DNA of 64,000 bases from Streptomyces sp. NBC_00273 (GCF_036178145.1 NZ_CP108067.1:992001-1056000); one strand, 5' to 3'; positions 8,083-16,921 are shown, counted from the first letter of the stretch. A program made the numbers and translations. Notes: generated from the sequence alone by a model not told the origin.

Positions 8083-8436
8083 ATGGAACGTGTGCTTGGA
8101 ATCGGCGGGTACTTCATGCGGGCGGCCGACCCGGCGGCCCTCGGCGCGTGGTACCGCGACTGCCTGGGCCTGGACGCGGACGAGCACGGCCTGTGGCAGC
8201 AGGACGCCGGGCCGACGGTGTTCGCGCCGTTCGAGTCCGAGACCGACTACTTCGGCTCCTTGGCCCAGCAGACCATGCTCAACTTCCGGGTCCGCGACCT
8301 GGATGCGATGCTCGCGCAACTGCGCGCCAGGGGCGCGGACGTGGACGAGGAGACGCAGGACATGGAAGGCGTCGGTCGCTTCGGCTGGGTCACCGATCCG
8401 GCGGGCAACCGGGTCGAACTGTGGCAGCCCGCCTGA
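8083..8436 (+). CDS. VOC-superfamily (glyoxalase/bleomycin-resistance fold) protein
   Basis: A 117-residue single VOC module pair: GIGGYFMRAADPAALGAWYRDCLGL starts the first beta-alpha-beta-beta-beta unit, and VRDLDAMLAQLRARGADV starts the second, ending FGWVTDPAGNRVELWQP with the usual metal-ligand Glu (VELW). The substrate is unknown; members include glyoxalases, dioxygenases and antibiotic-binding proteins. Confidence 0.85.
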   Translation: MERVLGIGGYFMRAADPAALGAWYRDCLGLDADEHGLWQQDAGPTVFAPFESETDYFGSLAQQTMLNFRVRDLDAMLAQLRARGADVDEETQDMEGVGRFGWVTDPAGNRVELWQPA

Positions 8437-8539
8437 CCGCGTCGTCACGTCGGCGGTCGTACCGCCCGCGCGAGGCCGCAGGCCACTCTCCCGGAATTGG
8501 CCTTGCCCGGAGGCCGATTGGCCTCGATACGTTCGCGGC

Positions 8540-9397
8540 ATGCGCATCCAGATCGTAGACGCCTTCACCAGCCGCCCCTTCACCGGAAACCCCGCCGGTG
8601 TGTGTCTGCTCCCGGCCGGCGCCTGGCCGGACGACGCATGGCTGGGGCAGCTCGCCGCTGAGCTGAACCATCCCGAGACGGCCTTCGCCCTGCCGCTCCC
8701 GGCCGGGGCCGGGGCCGACTGGGAGATCCGCTGGTTCACCCCGCTCGTCGAGGCCAACCTGTGCGGCCACGCCACGTTGGCCACGGTGCACGTGCTGCGC
8801 CGGGAGGGGTTGCTGACCGGCGGCCCCGTGCGGTTCCTCAGCCGGTCCAGCGGTCTGCTCACCGCGTGGGCCGAGGACGGCGGGTCCGGGGAGGACGGGG
8901 AGGACGGGGAGATCACCCTGGACTTCCCGGCCGCCCCCGTGACCGGGGTCGCGGCACCCGCGGGTCTCGCCGACGCCCTGGGGATCCGGCCCGCGGCCAC
9001 GTACCGTACGGGCGCGCTGGGCGATCTGCTCGCCGTACTGCCCGACGAGGCCGCCGTACGGGCCCTGCGGCCCGACCTCGCGGCGGTCGCGGCCCTGTCG
9101 CTGCGCGAGGAGTTGCGCGGGGTCATCGTCACCGCGGAGGCCGACACGGCGGGGTCCGGGTACGACTTCGTCTCCCGGTTCTTCGCTCCCGCGCGGGGCA
9201 TCCCCGAGGACCCGGTCACCGGCAGCGCCCACACCGCGCTGGCCCCCTACTGGGCGGCGCGGCTGGGGCGCACCGACGCCCTCGCCGGCCTGCAGGCCTC
9301 GGGACGCCCCGGGTTGGTCAAGGTCGCGCTCCACGGGGACCGGGTGCTCCTCACCGGGCGCGCGGTCACCGTCGTGGAGGCCACGCTCCGCGTCTGA
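8540..9397 (+). CDS. PhzF-family isomerase/epimerase-like protein
   Basis: A 285-residue protein with the PhzF opening IVDAFTSRPFTGNPAGV, the catalytic-region glutamate in HPETAF, LCGHATLAT in the N-terminal lobe, and the C-terminal lobe signature EDPVTGSAHTALAPYW. The family does isomerisations such as the phenazine intermediate step, but most members, like this one, lie outside phenazine clusters and have unknown substrates. ATG 8540 follows a 104-bp gap after the VOC gene. Confidence 0.9.
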   Translation: MRIQIVDAFTSRPFTGNPAGVCLLPAGAWPDDAWLGQLAAELNHPETAFALPLPAGAGADWEIRWFTPLVEANLCGHATLATVHVLRREGLLTGGPVRFLSRSSGLLTAWAEDGGSGEDGEDGEITLDFPAAPVTGVAAPAGLADALGIRPAATYRTGALGDLLAVLPDEAAVRALRPDLAAVAALSLREELRGVIVTAEADTAGSGYDFVSRFFAPARGIPEDPVTGSAHTALAPYWAARLGRTDALAGLQASGRPGLVKVALHGDRVLLTGRAVTVVEATLRV

Positions 9398-9513
9398 CCG
9401 GCCCCGGACGGCCGTGACCGAACCGTCGCCGCCTCGAGGCGTGATCGACCTCGTCGGCAGGGGTGTCCCCTTGCTAGCTTCCTGGCGAAGCCGACCCCTG
9501 GAGGACCGATCCC

Positions 9514-10242
9514 ATGCCAGCATCCCGAGGCCACCGCAGCGCACTGAGCGCGGCGGCAGTGGCCGCCGTCCTGCTGGCGGGCGCCACCGGCTGCGGGGAC
9601 GAGGACGGCACGGCCGCGGCGGCCTCCGTTTCGGCCTCCGTTTCGGCCTCCGTCGAGGTGTCGGCGTCGGTGTCGGCCTCGGCCTCGGCCTCGGTGTCGG
9701 CTTCCGCCTCGCCGTCGACCCCCGCCTCCTCGCCGCCCGAGTCCTCTGCATCCGCGACCACGGCCGTGACCCGGGCCGTGACGCCTCCTGCGGCCCGGAC
9801 CCGGCTCACGGTCGCGGTCGACACCCGGGGAGGTCGGCTCGCCCTCGTACGGGGCGGTGCCCCGCAGGAGTTCACCGTCACCCTGCGGAACGGCAACTCT
9901 GCCGAGTACCGGCACCTGCTGGTCGCCTTCCAGATGGAGATGCTGGTCGGCGAGGCCGGTGCCGGGGCGGGCAGCGGGCCCGGGTTCCTGCTGGAACGTT
10001 TCGACCCGGCCTCGGGCAGTTGGCGCCCGGCCGACTTCCGCATCGCCAATGACGCCAAGCCGGCGTCCCTGTTCTCGGGTGGCGGCCCGCTCGCCCGCGA
10101 GGCCGTCCGCACCGAGCGCTACCGGCTGCGCGCCACGGCGGGCGGACCCACGGGCAGCAGCCCGGTGGTGGTGTCCTTCATCGACACGGACGCCGGCGGT
10201 CAGGCCGCGGCCCACGTGGTCCTCGGGCACAGCACCCGCTGA
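9514..10242 (+). CDS. Secreted lipoprotein with Ser/Ala-rich linker
   Basis: A 242-residue protein with an N-terminal signal and probable lipobox ending ATGC (residues 22-25). A low-complexity Ser/Val/Ala stretch (about 35-75) should form an extended linker through the wall. The folded C-terminal domain (about 90-242; starts TVAVDTRGG, contains RNGNSAEYRHLLVAFQME) looks like a beta-sandwich and I cannot assign it to a family. It probably sits on the outer face of the membrane. Confidence 0.75.
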   Translation: MPASRGHRSALSAAAVAAVLLAGATGCGDEDGTAAAASVSASVSASVEVSASVSASASASVSASASPSTPASSPPESSASATTAVTRAVTPPAARTRLTVAVDTRGGRLALVRGGAPQEFTVTLRNGNSAEYRHLLVAFQMEMLVGEAGAGAGSGPGFLLERFDPASGSWRPADFRIANDAKPASLFSGGGPLAREAVRTERYRLRATAGGPTGSSPVVVSFIDTDAGGQAAAHVVLGHSTR

Positions 10243-10251
10243 GTGCCGTGA

Positions 10252-10500
10252 CTAGGCCCTGTCGCCCAGGATCGTCCAGGTGAACTTGCCGCCACTGACC
10301 CAGTGGACCACCTCGAGGTCGTCGAGGTCGTGGATCGTGATCCCGGCCTCCGCGGCGATCAGGAGCACGTCCGTCATCGACGTCGCCCTGCCGACGAACT
10401 CGCCGTCGACCTCCACGATGCGGAAGGGCGGGTTTCCGGGTTGCACCCCCAGGACGGTGATCCGCGCCGAGGAAATGTGTGGTGTCGAACCTTCGGTCAT
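10252..10500 (-). CDS. Small conserved hypothetical protein (82 residues)
   Basis: The frame has good codon bias; ATG 10500 gives 82 residues with an alternating beta/alpha pattern (ITVLGVQPG, FRIVEVDGEFVGRA, DLDDLEVVHWVSGGKFTWTIL). There is no signal peptide or membrane segment. I do not recognise a family. It lies tail to tail with the lipoprotein gene, the stops only 9 bases apart. Confidence 0.65.
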   Translation of the reverse strand: MTEGSTPHISSARITVLGVQPGNPPFRIVEVDGEFVGRATSMTDVLLIAAEAGITIHDLDDLEVVHWVSGGKFTWTILGDRA

Positions 10501-10615
10501 GCGGAGACGTTCGCATGCCGTGACCGGTGACGGGCTCGGCGACACGGTCCGAGGGGCCGAACTTCTTCCTCCGGGGCAGCGCGCGGTGCCACGGCGCGCC
10601 TCCGCGGAGCCGGCT

Positions 10616-11278
10616 TCAGGCCGTCTCCCGCGCGGCTTCGCCGAGGGCGTACGCCGCGGTGCGCCAGGCGGCCGTGACCGCCTCGCGAGCCCGGTCCGTA
10701 GCCTCCGGCACCCGGTCGGGCAGGTGCAGCGGCGAGCCGATGTGGACATGGAAGCAGGGCCTGCGCAGCGGGGCGGTGAAGACGCCGGCGAGCTGCTTGG
10801 CGCCGTTCCCGGAGCAGAGGCGGCGGGCACCCGCCTGGCCGACGGGCACGACCGGGGCGCCCGTCGCGGCGGCGAGCCGGGCCAGGCCGCTACGGAAGGG
10901 TCCGGGGGCCGTCTCCCCCGCGTCGCGGCGCACGGGCAGCCGGCCTTCGCCGTAGAGCAGGACGCTGCGGCCCGAGGCGAGGGCGACGGCCGCCGCGTCG
11001 AGGGAGTCGGCGGCGCGGGCGGTGCCGCGGTGGACGGCGATATGGCCTTCGCGGCGGAGCGCGGAGCCGAGCAGCGGTACCCGCCAGAGGCCGCTGGTGG
11101 CCAGGATGACCGGCTCGATCCCGTACCGGCGCAGTGCGGCGACCACGACGGCGGGGTCGGCGAGGGAGGTGTGGTTGGCGACCAGGATGGCGCCGGGGGC
11201 GGGCCGGTCCACGGGGTCGGCGGTGACGGTCAGCCGCCCGAAGGCGGGCACGAGGGCGGCGGCGATTCGGCTGAGCAT
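10616..11278 (-). CDS. 1-acyl-glycerol-3-phosphate acyltransferase-like (PlsC family)
   Basis: A 220-residue protein with the acyltransferase H-x4-D motif NHTSLAD (about residues 35-41), the substrate-region YGEGRLP and the downstream APVVPVGQAG block. PlsC enzymes acylate lysophosphatidic acid at the inner face of the membrane. The Glu-Gly-Arg motif is shifted from the canonical FPEGTR, so other acyl acceptors are possible. ATG 11278 is the internal start that fits the family's N-terminus. Confidence 0.87.
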   Translation of the reverse strand: MLSRIAAALVPAFGRLTVTADPVDRPAPGAILVANHTSLADPAVVVAALRRYGIEPVILATSGLWRVPLLGSALRREGHIAVHRGTARAADSLDAAAVALASGRSVLLYGEGRLPVRRDAGETAPGPFRSGLARLAAATGAPVVPVGQAGARRLCSGNGAKQLAGVFTAPLRRPCFHVHIGSPLHLPDRVPEATDRAREAVTAAWRTAAYALGEAARETA

Positions 11279-11360
11279 GGACGACCCCGTTCGGACGGTG
11301 CGGTGCGGTGGTGGTGCGGTGCGATGTGTCCCATGGTCGGCCGGTGGGCGGGCGGGGTCA

Positions 11361-11397
11361 TGAGTAGGCGTACTCAGCGAATATGACCGAACGGTCA
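11361..11397. promoter_or_regulatory. Two adjacent palindromes in a divergent promoter region
   Basis: The sites are tgagta-ggcg-tactca (11361-11376, perfect 6-bp arms) and tgaccg-aa-cggtca (11384-11397, perfect 6-bp arms). Both lie between the starts of the acyltransferase (11278, minus) and the carboxypeptidase (11511, plus). They are candidate operators; the regulator is unknown. Confidence 0.5.
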
Positions 11398-11510
11398 CAA
11401 GATCCAGCGGATGGAACGGGCGGGGTAGCGGGGGCATCTGGCAGTGCGGCGGGGCCCCTGGGGCCTCGCCGGTCGTATCGGCATGACGTGAGCAGCAAGG
11501 CGGGGCTGGG

Positions 11511-14201
11511 ATGAAGGCGGTAACGGTGGCGGGCGGTTCCTCGGACGACCCGGAGATCGAGGCAGTGACCACCGCTCTGGAGGGGGAGCCCGAAGCTTCG
11601 GCCGAGGCGGGCGCGAAGCCCGGGAGCGAAGCCGCCCCCCTGGCCGACGCCGAGCCCGAAGCGGGCTCCGAACTCCCCGGCGATGCCGGTCCCCGGACGG
11701 ACTCCGCCCCCGAGGCCGCAGCCGGCCCCGATGACAAGGCTGACGCCGACGCCGAGGCGGACGCCGAGCCGGAGGGCGAAACCGCCCCCCAGGCCAAGCC
11801 GAAGGACCGGGCCGGCTCCGAACTCCCGCACGATGCCGAGTCCGAGGGCGCAGCCGAGTCCGAGGGCGCCGGCCAAGCCGATGCCGGACTCCCGGGCGGG
11901 GCCGACTCCGAGGGCGAGACCGACCCGGCCCGCTCAGAGGCGGAAGCCGTTGCGGCGGAGCCGAAGGCAGACGCCGAGCCCGAAGGCGGTTCGGAACTCC
12001 CGGACGATGCCCGTCCCGAGGCCGACGCCAAACTTGAGGCGGAACCGGAAGCCGAGCACGCCGCCGGCTCCGAGGGCACAGCCGATACCGAGTCGACGAC
12101 CCGCTCCCAGGCGGAAGCCATTGCGGTGGAGCCGACGGCCGACGGCGAGGCGGACGCCGAGCCCAAGGGCGAAGCCGACCCCCAGGGCGCAGCCGAGTCC
12201 GAGCGCGCCGGCCAAGCCGATGCCGGACTCCCGGGCGGGGCCGACTCCGAGGGCGAGACCGACCCGGCCCGCTCAGAGGCGGAAGCCGTTGCGGCGGAGC
12301 CGCAGGCCGACGGCGAGGCGGACGCCGAGGCCGACGGCGAAACCGGCCCCCAGGCCAAGCCGAAGAGCCAGGCCGACTCCGAACTCCCGCACGATGCCGA
12401 GCCCGAGGGCGAAGCCGGCGAAGCCGACGCCGGGCTCCCGGGCGGGGCCGACGCGGAGCCCGAGGCGGAGGGCGGTTCCGAGCGCGCGGGCGAAGCCCGT
12501 TCCGAGGCCGACGCCGAGTCCAAGGCCGCGGGCGGCATCGAGGCCGAAGCCGAGGCTACGGCCCGTTCCGAGGCAGAGGCCGACGCCGACGCCGACGAAC
12601 GGCTCGACGGGGGCGACGGCGGCGAACCCACCGCTGGGGACCGGGCAGACACCGGTCCCCAGCCGGAGGCTGCCGCGCCCGACGAGACGATGCTCATCAC
12701 CCTGCCCAAGCAGAAGCCCGCCGAGCCGGACGCTCCGCGGAAGGCGCCCTCCTGGGCTCGGGAGGTGGAGCCGGACCCCGAGCGGACGAGCCAGTTCGTC
12801 GCGCTCAAGGACGTCGACCTGCCCGCGCCCGTCGCGCCGCGGGCTCAGCCGCAGTCCCCCGAAGCCGAGGTGGCCGGGCAGGCCCCCGCCGCGCCGCTGC
12901 CTCCGCTCGACCTGCTGGCCGAGCTCACCAACACCCGGCCCCCGGCGGAGACTCCGCGCCGCACCGCGTTGCGCCGCGTCAAGATATGGACGCCGATCCT
13001 GCTGCTCCTCGTGGGCGCCGGCGCCGGCGCGCAGCTGATGCGCCCCCTGCCCGCCCCGCAGCTCGTCGCCGCCGAGACCGACCGCACCATCGACGGGCAG
13101 TTCTCCGTCCCGTGGCCCGCCAAGGGCCAGGGCGCCGTTCGCGTCTCCGGCTCCGGCGACATCGGCACGTTCGGTGAGCAGAAGCCCGTCCCGACGGCCA
13201 GCGTCGCCAAGGTGATGACGGCCTACGTGATCCTCAAGGGCCACCCGCTCCGCAAGGCCGACCCGGGTCCGGACATCACGATCGACGCGAAGACCGTGGC
13301 GGACGGCACCTCGGAGCACGAGTCCCGCATCAGGAGTCTGACCCCCGGGCAGAAGTTCAGCCAGCAGGACATGCTCAAAATGCTCATGATCCCCTCGGGC
13401 AACAACGTCGCCCGCCTGCTGGCGCGCTGGGACACCGGCACCGACTCCGAAGCCGCGTTCGTCGCGAAGATGAACGCCGCCGCCAAGGAGCTCGGAATGG
13501 CGAACACCACGTACACGGACCCCAGTGGTCTGGACGCGGGCACCGTCAGCACCGCCGTCGATCAGCTGAAGCTCGCCGAAGCCGTCATGAAGGACGAGGT
13601 GTTCCGCTCGATCGTCGCTGTGCCGTACGCCTCCATCAAGGGGGTGCCCGCGGGGCTCGAGAACAACAACACCCTGCTCAGCAACACCATCCGGGGCATC
13701 AAGACCGGTTCCAGCACGCCCGCCGGCGGGACCCTGATGTGGGCGGCGTACAGGTCGATCGACGGCAAGGACCAGTTGATCCTCGGCACGCTGATGGACC
13801 AGCGGGTGGACGGGCCGGACGAGGACGGCGCGAACAGCCTGAAGCTGGTGCTGGCGAACAGCAAGACGATCATCGAGGGGGTACGGGCGGCGCTCGCGTC
13901 GGCTCCGGTGATCCGCAAGGGCGACGTCGTGGGCCATGTGGACGACGGGCTCGGCGGCCGTACGCCGCTGGTGGCCACCAAGGACCTGAACGTGATCGGC
14001 GTCCCGGGCCAGAAGCTGAAGCTGTCCCTCGCCACCGGTGACGGTGCGGGCACCGGACCGCTGCCGCACACCGCGAAGGCAGGCGCCGAGGTGGCCGTGC
14101 TTACCGTGGGCAGCGGGGAGGGGGCCCGGAGCGTGCCGGTCGCGGTCAAGGGGGCCCTCGTCGAGCCTGACTTCGGCACCCGACTCACCCGCGGTCGCTG
14201 A
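11511..14201 (+). CDS. D-Ala-D-Ala carboxypeptidase (penicillin-binding, S11-type) with giant acidic N-terminal domain
   Basis: An 896-residue protein in three parts. Residues 1 to about 390 are Glu/Ala/Asp/Pro-rich, repetitive and probably disordered. A single membrane helix follows at about 491-510 (TPILLLLVGAGAGA). The C-terminal transpeptidase fold has SVAK (S-x-x-K, about 563), SGN (about 627) and KTG (about 730), then a C-terminal beta domain. There is no cleavable signal, so the acidic tail should be cytoplasmic and the enzyme extracellular, trimming peptidoglycan stem peptides. Usual family members are about 400 residues, so roughly half of this protein is extra. Confidence 0.92.
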   Translation: MKAVTVAGGSSDDPEIEAVTTALEGEPEASAEAGAKPGSEAAPLADAEPEAGSELPGDAGPRTDSAPEAAAGPDDKADADAEADAEPEGETAPQAKPKDRAGSELPHDAESEGAAESEGAGQADAGLPGGADSEGETDPARSEAEAVAAEPKADAEPEGGSELPDDARPEADAKLEAEPEAEHAAGSEGTADTESTTRSQAEAIAVEPTADGEADAEPKGEADPQGAAESERAGQADAGLPGGADSEGETDPARSEAEAVAAEPQADGEADAEADGETGPQAKPKSQADSELPHDAEPEGEAGEADAGLPGGADAEPEAEGGSERAGEARSEADAESKAAGGIEAEAEATARSEAEADADADERLDGGDGGEPTAGDRADTGPQPEAAAPDETMLITLPKQKPAEPDAPRKAPSWAREVEPDPERTSQFVALKDVDLPAPVAPRAQPQSPEAEVAGQAPAAPLPPLDLLAELTNTRPPAETPRRTALRRVKIWTPILLLLVGAGAGAQLMRPLPAPQLVAAETDRTIDGQFSVPWPAKGQGAVRVSGSGDIGTFGEQKPVPTASVAKVMTAYVILKGHPLRKADPGPDITIDAKTVADGTSEHESRIRSLTPGQKFSQQDMLKMLMIPSGNNVARLLARWDTGTDSEAAFVAKMNAAAKELGMANTTYTDPSGLDAGTVSTAVDQLKLAEAVMKDEVFRSIVAVPYASIKGVPAGLENNNTLLSNTIRGIKTGSSTPAGGTLMWAAYRSIDGKDQLILGTLMDQRVDGPDEDGANSLKLVLANSKTIIEGVRAALASAPVIRKGDVVGHVDDGLGGRTPLVATKDLNVIGVPGQKLKLSLATGDGAGTGPLPHTAKAGAEVAVLTVGSGEGARSVPVAVKGALVEPDFGTRLTRGR
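11845..11963 (+). repeat. 119-bp direct repeat, copy 1
   Basis: This copy within the acidic region of the carboxypeptidase matches copy 2 at 12184-12302 with one visible mismatch (g/c at 11864). The 339-bp offset is 113 codons, so both copies encode the same residues in frame. Confidence 0.85.
12184..12302 (+). repeat. 119-bp direct repeat, copy 2
   Basis: This is the second copy of the repeat at 11845-11963. Near-identity at synonymous positions shows a recent duplication or gene conversion rather than selection on amino-acid sequence alone. Confidence 0.85.
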
Positions 14202-14244
14202 CCGGCTGACCGGCCGGCCCAACACCGCCGGCCCCGGCAGAGGT

Positions 14245-14277
14245 GGGGAGGCCGCGCCCGACGGGCGCGGCCTCCCC
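14245..14277. terminator. Bidirectional terminator between convergent genes
   Basis: A perfect 15-bp stem (ggggaggccgcgccc and its complement) has a 3-base loop gac. It is placed between the carboxypeptidase stop (14201) and the stop of the minus-strand gene (14284). Confidence 0.85.
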
Positions 14278-14283
14278 CGTTCC

Positions 14284-15102
14284 TCAGGCGCCCGGCGGGA
14301 CCCTGGACGGGCGGCCCGCGCCGCGCGTCAGGGAGTACCCGAAGACGCCCGCGAGGGCGGCGAGCACGCCGCCCGCCGCGGTCCAGATCCAGCGGTCGGA
14401 CCACCAGCCGCCGGACCAGCCGTCCTCCGGCTCGCGCAGGGTCGCGGTCACGGTGCCGGCGACCAACGGGGTGGAGAGGGCGCCGTCCACCGCCTGGACG
14501 CCGCCGGTTTCCTTCACCTCGGCCTCGACGGCCGCGCGCACCGGCAGGCCCTTGTCCTCGTCCGGCAGGTCGAGGACCGTCAGGCGTACGTAGTAGCTGC
14601 CCGGCAGCGGGTCGTTGGCCCACGGCTCGGCGCCGGCGCGCACGGTGCGCAAGGTGCAGGACAGTTCGACCGTGGCGGCTTCCTTCGCCGCGGCCGCGGT
14701 CTGCGTGCCGTAGGTGCAGGCCTGCCGGCGGCGCAGTCCGTCGTACACGTCGAGCTGCCAGGTCGAGGCGCCGTGCCGGGCCGCCGGCTCGGGCAGGGTG
14801 ACGGCGGCCTTCACCGTGGCGCGCTGCTGCGCGTCGATCGGGACCACCCAGTAGAGGTAGTCGCCGCTGGACGCGCCGGCCGTGGCCTTCTGGCCCGGGC
14901 GGAACGCCGCTGCGGTACGGAAGCTGGTGCCGGCCTCGGTCGGGGCGGATTCGGCCTTGGCCCCGCCCCCGCCCGGACTCGCGCTGGTGCTGGCGCTCGG
15001 CGAGGGCGTGTCCGCGACGGCCGTGCCCACGGCCGTGCCCGCCACCGTGAGGGCGGCGGCCGCGGCCAGCAGGGACGCGGTCAGTGTGCCTACTCTACGC
15101 AT
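14284..15102 (-). CDS. Secreted, C-terminally membrane-anchored protein coupled to a VWA protein
   Basis: A 272-residue protein with a signal peptide (1-32, ending AVA), a Ser/Pro/Gly linker, a beta-rich domain with paired cysteines (QACTYG, ELSCTL), and a C-terminal membrane helix (WIWTAAGGVLAALAGVFGYSL) followed by a basic cytoplasmic tail. ATG 15102 overlaps the TGA of the upstream VWA gene by one base (TGATG) and has a ggagg site. The coupling suggests a partner of the VWA protein on the outer face of the membrane. I do not recognise a named family. Confidence 0.8.
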   Translation of the reverse strand: MRRVGTLTASLLAAAAALTVAGTAVGTAVADTPSPSASTSASPGGGGAKAESAPTEAGTSFRTAAAFRPGQKATAGASSGDYLYWVVPIDAQQRATVKAAVTLPEPAARHGASTWQLDVYDGLRRRQACTYGTQTAAAAKEAATVELSCTLRTVRAGAEPWANDPLPGSYYVRLTVLDLPDEDKGLPVRAAVEAEVKETGGVQAVDGALSTPLVAGTVTATLREPEDGWSGGWWSDRWIWTAAGGVLAALAGVFGYSLTRGAGRPSRVPPGA

Positions 15103-16379
15103 CAGTTGGTCCTCCAGACGGAGATGCGCCAGCGGGAGATCCATCCCCACACCAGACCGGCCAGCAGTCCGGCGAGCGCCAGCACGGCCAGCAGCCACCA
15201 GCCCCGCCCGAGGCCGAACGCGGCGACGTCGGAGGCCCCGTCGGGTCCGTCCACCAGGTCGATGGTCAGTTCGACGGGCATGCCCGGGGTCGTCTTGACG
15301 GAGGCGGGAGCGGAGAAGGAGTTGCTGACCTGGAGGCAGACGGTCTCCGGGACGGGCTTGGCGTCCGAGTCCGGGCCGTCGATCTCGGCCTTCGGATAGC
15401 GCAGGCCGGTCGAGAGGACGTCGGTACGCCCGTTGCCCGCCTCCGAGCCGCGCACGATCTCGCGCCCGTGGACGGTGGTGGCGCGCAGCAGGACGCCGTA
15501 GTCGTTGTTGACGGCGCGGTCGGCGCCGATGCTGACCGAGGCGCGCAGTTCCTGCCCCGGGAGCACGTCGACCCGGTACCAGCGGTGTTCGCCGAAGGTC
15601 TCGCGGTCGCTGTAGAGGCCGGCCTTCAGCTGCGGGGCGCCCTGGCACTGCTTCGCGCCCTCGGTCGCCACCGGGTTGACGACCGGGTCCGCGGCCCGGT
15701 CGACGAGTTGTTTCACCCTGTTGGAGAGGTCCGCCTTGTGCTGCACCGAGGTGTAGGTGCCGCCGGTGGCCTCGGCGATGCAGGTCAGCTGGGCCCGGGT
15801 CTTGGCGTCCGGGACCAGGCCGAGGGTGTCGATGACCAGGTGGATGCCCTTGGCGGCGATGTCGCGCGCCACTTCGCACGGGTCGAGCGGGGCGCAGGTG
15901 TCCTCGCCGTCCGTGATGAGCACGATCCGCTTGGAGCCGTTGCCGCCCTCCAGGTCCTGGGCCGCGCCGAGCAGGGCCGGCCCGATCGGCGTCCAGCCGG
16001 TGGGGGCCAGGGTCGCCACCGCGGTCTTCGCCTCGGTCCGGTCGAGGGGGCCGACCGCGTAGAGCTGCTTGGTGTCCTTGCATCCCGTGGCCCGGTCGTC
16101 GCCCGGGTAGTCGGCCCCCAGGGTCCGTATGCCGAGGCGTACCTCGGCCGGGACCGCGTCGATGACCTCGTTGAAGGCCTGCTTGGCCGCGGCCATGCGG
16201 GACTGTCCGTCGATGTCGTTGGCCCGCATGGAGCCGCTCACGTCGAGGACGAGGTCGACCTTGGGGGGTTCCTTCGCCGTCGGTTCGTCGGCGGCCGTGG
16301 CGCTCGCCGGGAAGAGCCCGACGGCCAGGGCGGCGAGCAGGCCGCACGCCCCGACCGCAAGCCGTTTTCTTGTGATCAT
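15102..16379 (-). CDS. Secreted membrane-anchored von Willebrand factor A (VWA) domain protein
   Basis: A 425-residue protein with a signal peptide (1-29), then a VWA domain whose MIDAS reads DLVLDVSGSM (about 41-50), with TGWTPIG and ITDGEDTC giving the other metal ligands. A beta domain follows, and a C-terminal helix (WWLLAVLALAGLLAGLVWGW) with a basic tail. VWA domains bind partner proteins through a divalent metal. The gene is first in a two-gene operon with the gene at 14284. Confidence 0.88.
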   Translation of the reverse strand: MITRKRLAVGACGLLAALAVGLFPASATAADEPTAKEPPKVDLVLDVSGSMRANDIDGQSRMAAAKQAFNEVIDAVPAEVRLGIRTLGADYPGDDRATGCKDTKQLYAVGPLDRTEAKTAVATLAPTGWTPIGPALLGAAQDLEGGNGSKRIVLITDGEDTCAPLDPCEVARDIAAKGIHLVIDTLGLVPDAKTRAQLTCIAEATGGTYTSVQHKADLSNRVKQLVDRAADPVVNPVATEGAKQCQGAPQLKAGLYSDRETFGEHRWYRVDVLPGQELRASVSIGADRAVNNDYGVLLRATTVHGREIVRGSEAGNGRTDVLSTGLRYPKAEIDGPDSDAKPVPETVCLQVSNSFSAPASVKTTPGMPVELTIDLVDGPDGASDVAAFGLGRGWWLLAVLALAGLLAGLVWGWISRWRISVWRTN

Positions 16380-16552
16380 CGCCGGATCGTATTGAGGATC
16401 GTCGGGCAATCCAAAACGGGCTCCCCGCGGGGGCTTTCCGGGTGTCCGTGCGGTGTACGCCGCCCTGCGCGACCGTCCGCGGGGTGGTGGGCGGGGGCGG
16501 ACCGGCGGATATCCGGGTGCAGCGGACGCAGTGTCCGATCTAGGCTCCGGGG

Positions 16553-16921
16553 ATGAGTGCTACCCGTACCTTCCGTATCACCGTCCGCGGCTCGTTCGAC
16601 GGTCTGACCGACGACCAGAGGGCCGAGCTGCTCGCCGCCGCGCCCGAGCACGACATGCTGCGCGCGGAGTTCACCGCCGAGGGGCACCTCACGTACGACC
16701 TCGCGGCCCGCCCCTTCTTCACCTTCCGCTTCGTGGACACGGGTGAGGCCGAGGAGGACATCCTCGACGCGACGGCCCGGGCGGAGCTGGCGGCGGAGAG
16801 CTGGCTGGCCGAGCGCGGATACGGCTTCAAGCAGCTGAAGTCGCAGGCCCAGGACATGTCGCTGGCCCCGCTGGGCAAGCGACAGCGCCGCGAAGCCTCC
16901 CGGGCCGGAGCCCAGGTCTGA
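16553..16921 (+). CDS. Conserved hypothetical protein, DUF6204-like
   Basis: A 122-residue protein starting RTFRITVRGSFDGLTDDQRAEL, with TYDLAARPFFTFRF in the middle and a long C-terminal helix ending in a basic segment. It resembles the actinobacterial DUF6204 family from memory; the function is unknown. A gggg(g)a stretch just before ATG 16553 is a weak ribosome binding site. It is divergent from the VWA operon over 173 bp, in which I see no clear operator. Confidence 0.75.
   Translation: MSATRTFRITVRGSFDGLTDDQRAELLAAAPEHDMLRAEFTAEGHLTYDLAARPFFTFRFVDTGEAEEDILDATARAELAAESWLAERGYGFKQLKSQAQDMSLAPLGKRQRREASRAGAQV

Noticed and set aside
8540..9397. Phenazine biosynthesis cluster around the PhzF gene
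   Set aside because: No other phz genes are present; PhzF-like proteins are common singletons.
10253..10265. Second copy of the 5287 palindrome arm (ctaggccctgtcg)
   Set aside because: Only 13 bases match and there is no inverted partner nearby, so it is not a second element on this evidence.
11358..12215. Gly/Leu-rich minus-strand frames opposite the acidic repeat domain
   Set aside because: They are reverse-strand readings of the Glu/Ala repeats, with no start signals or known motifs.
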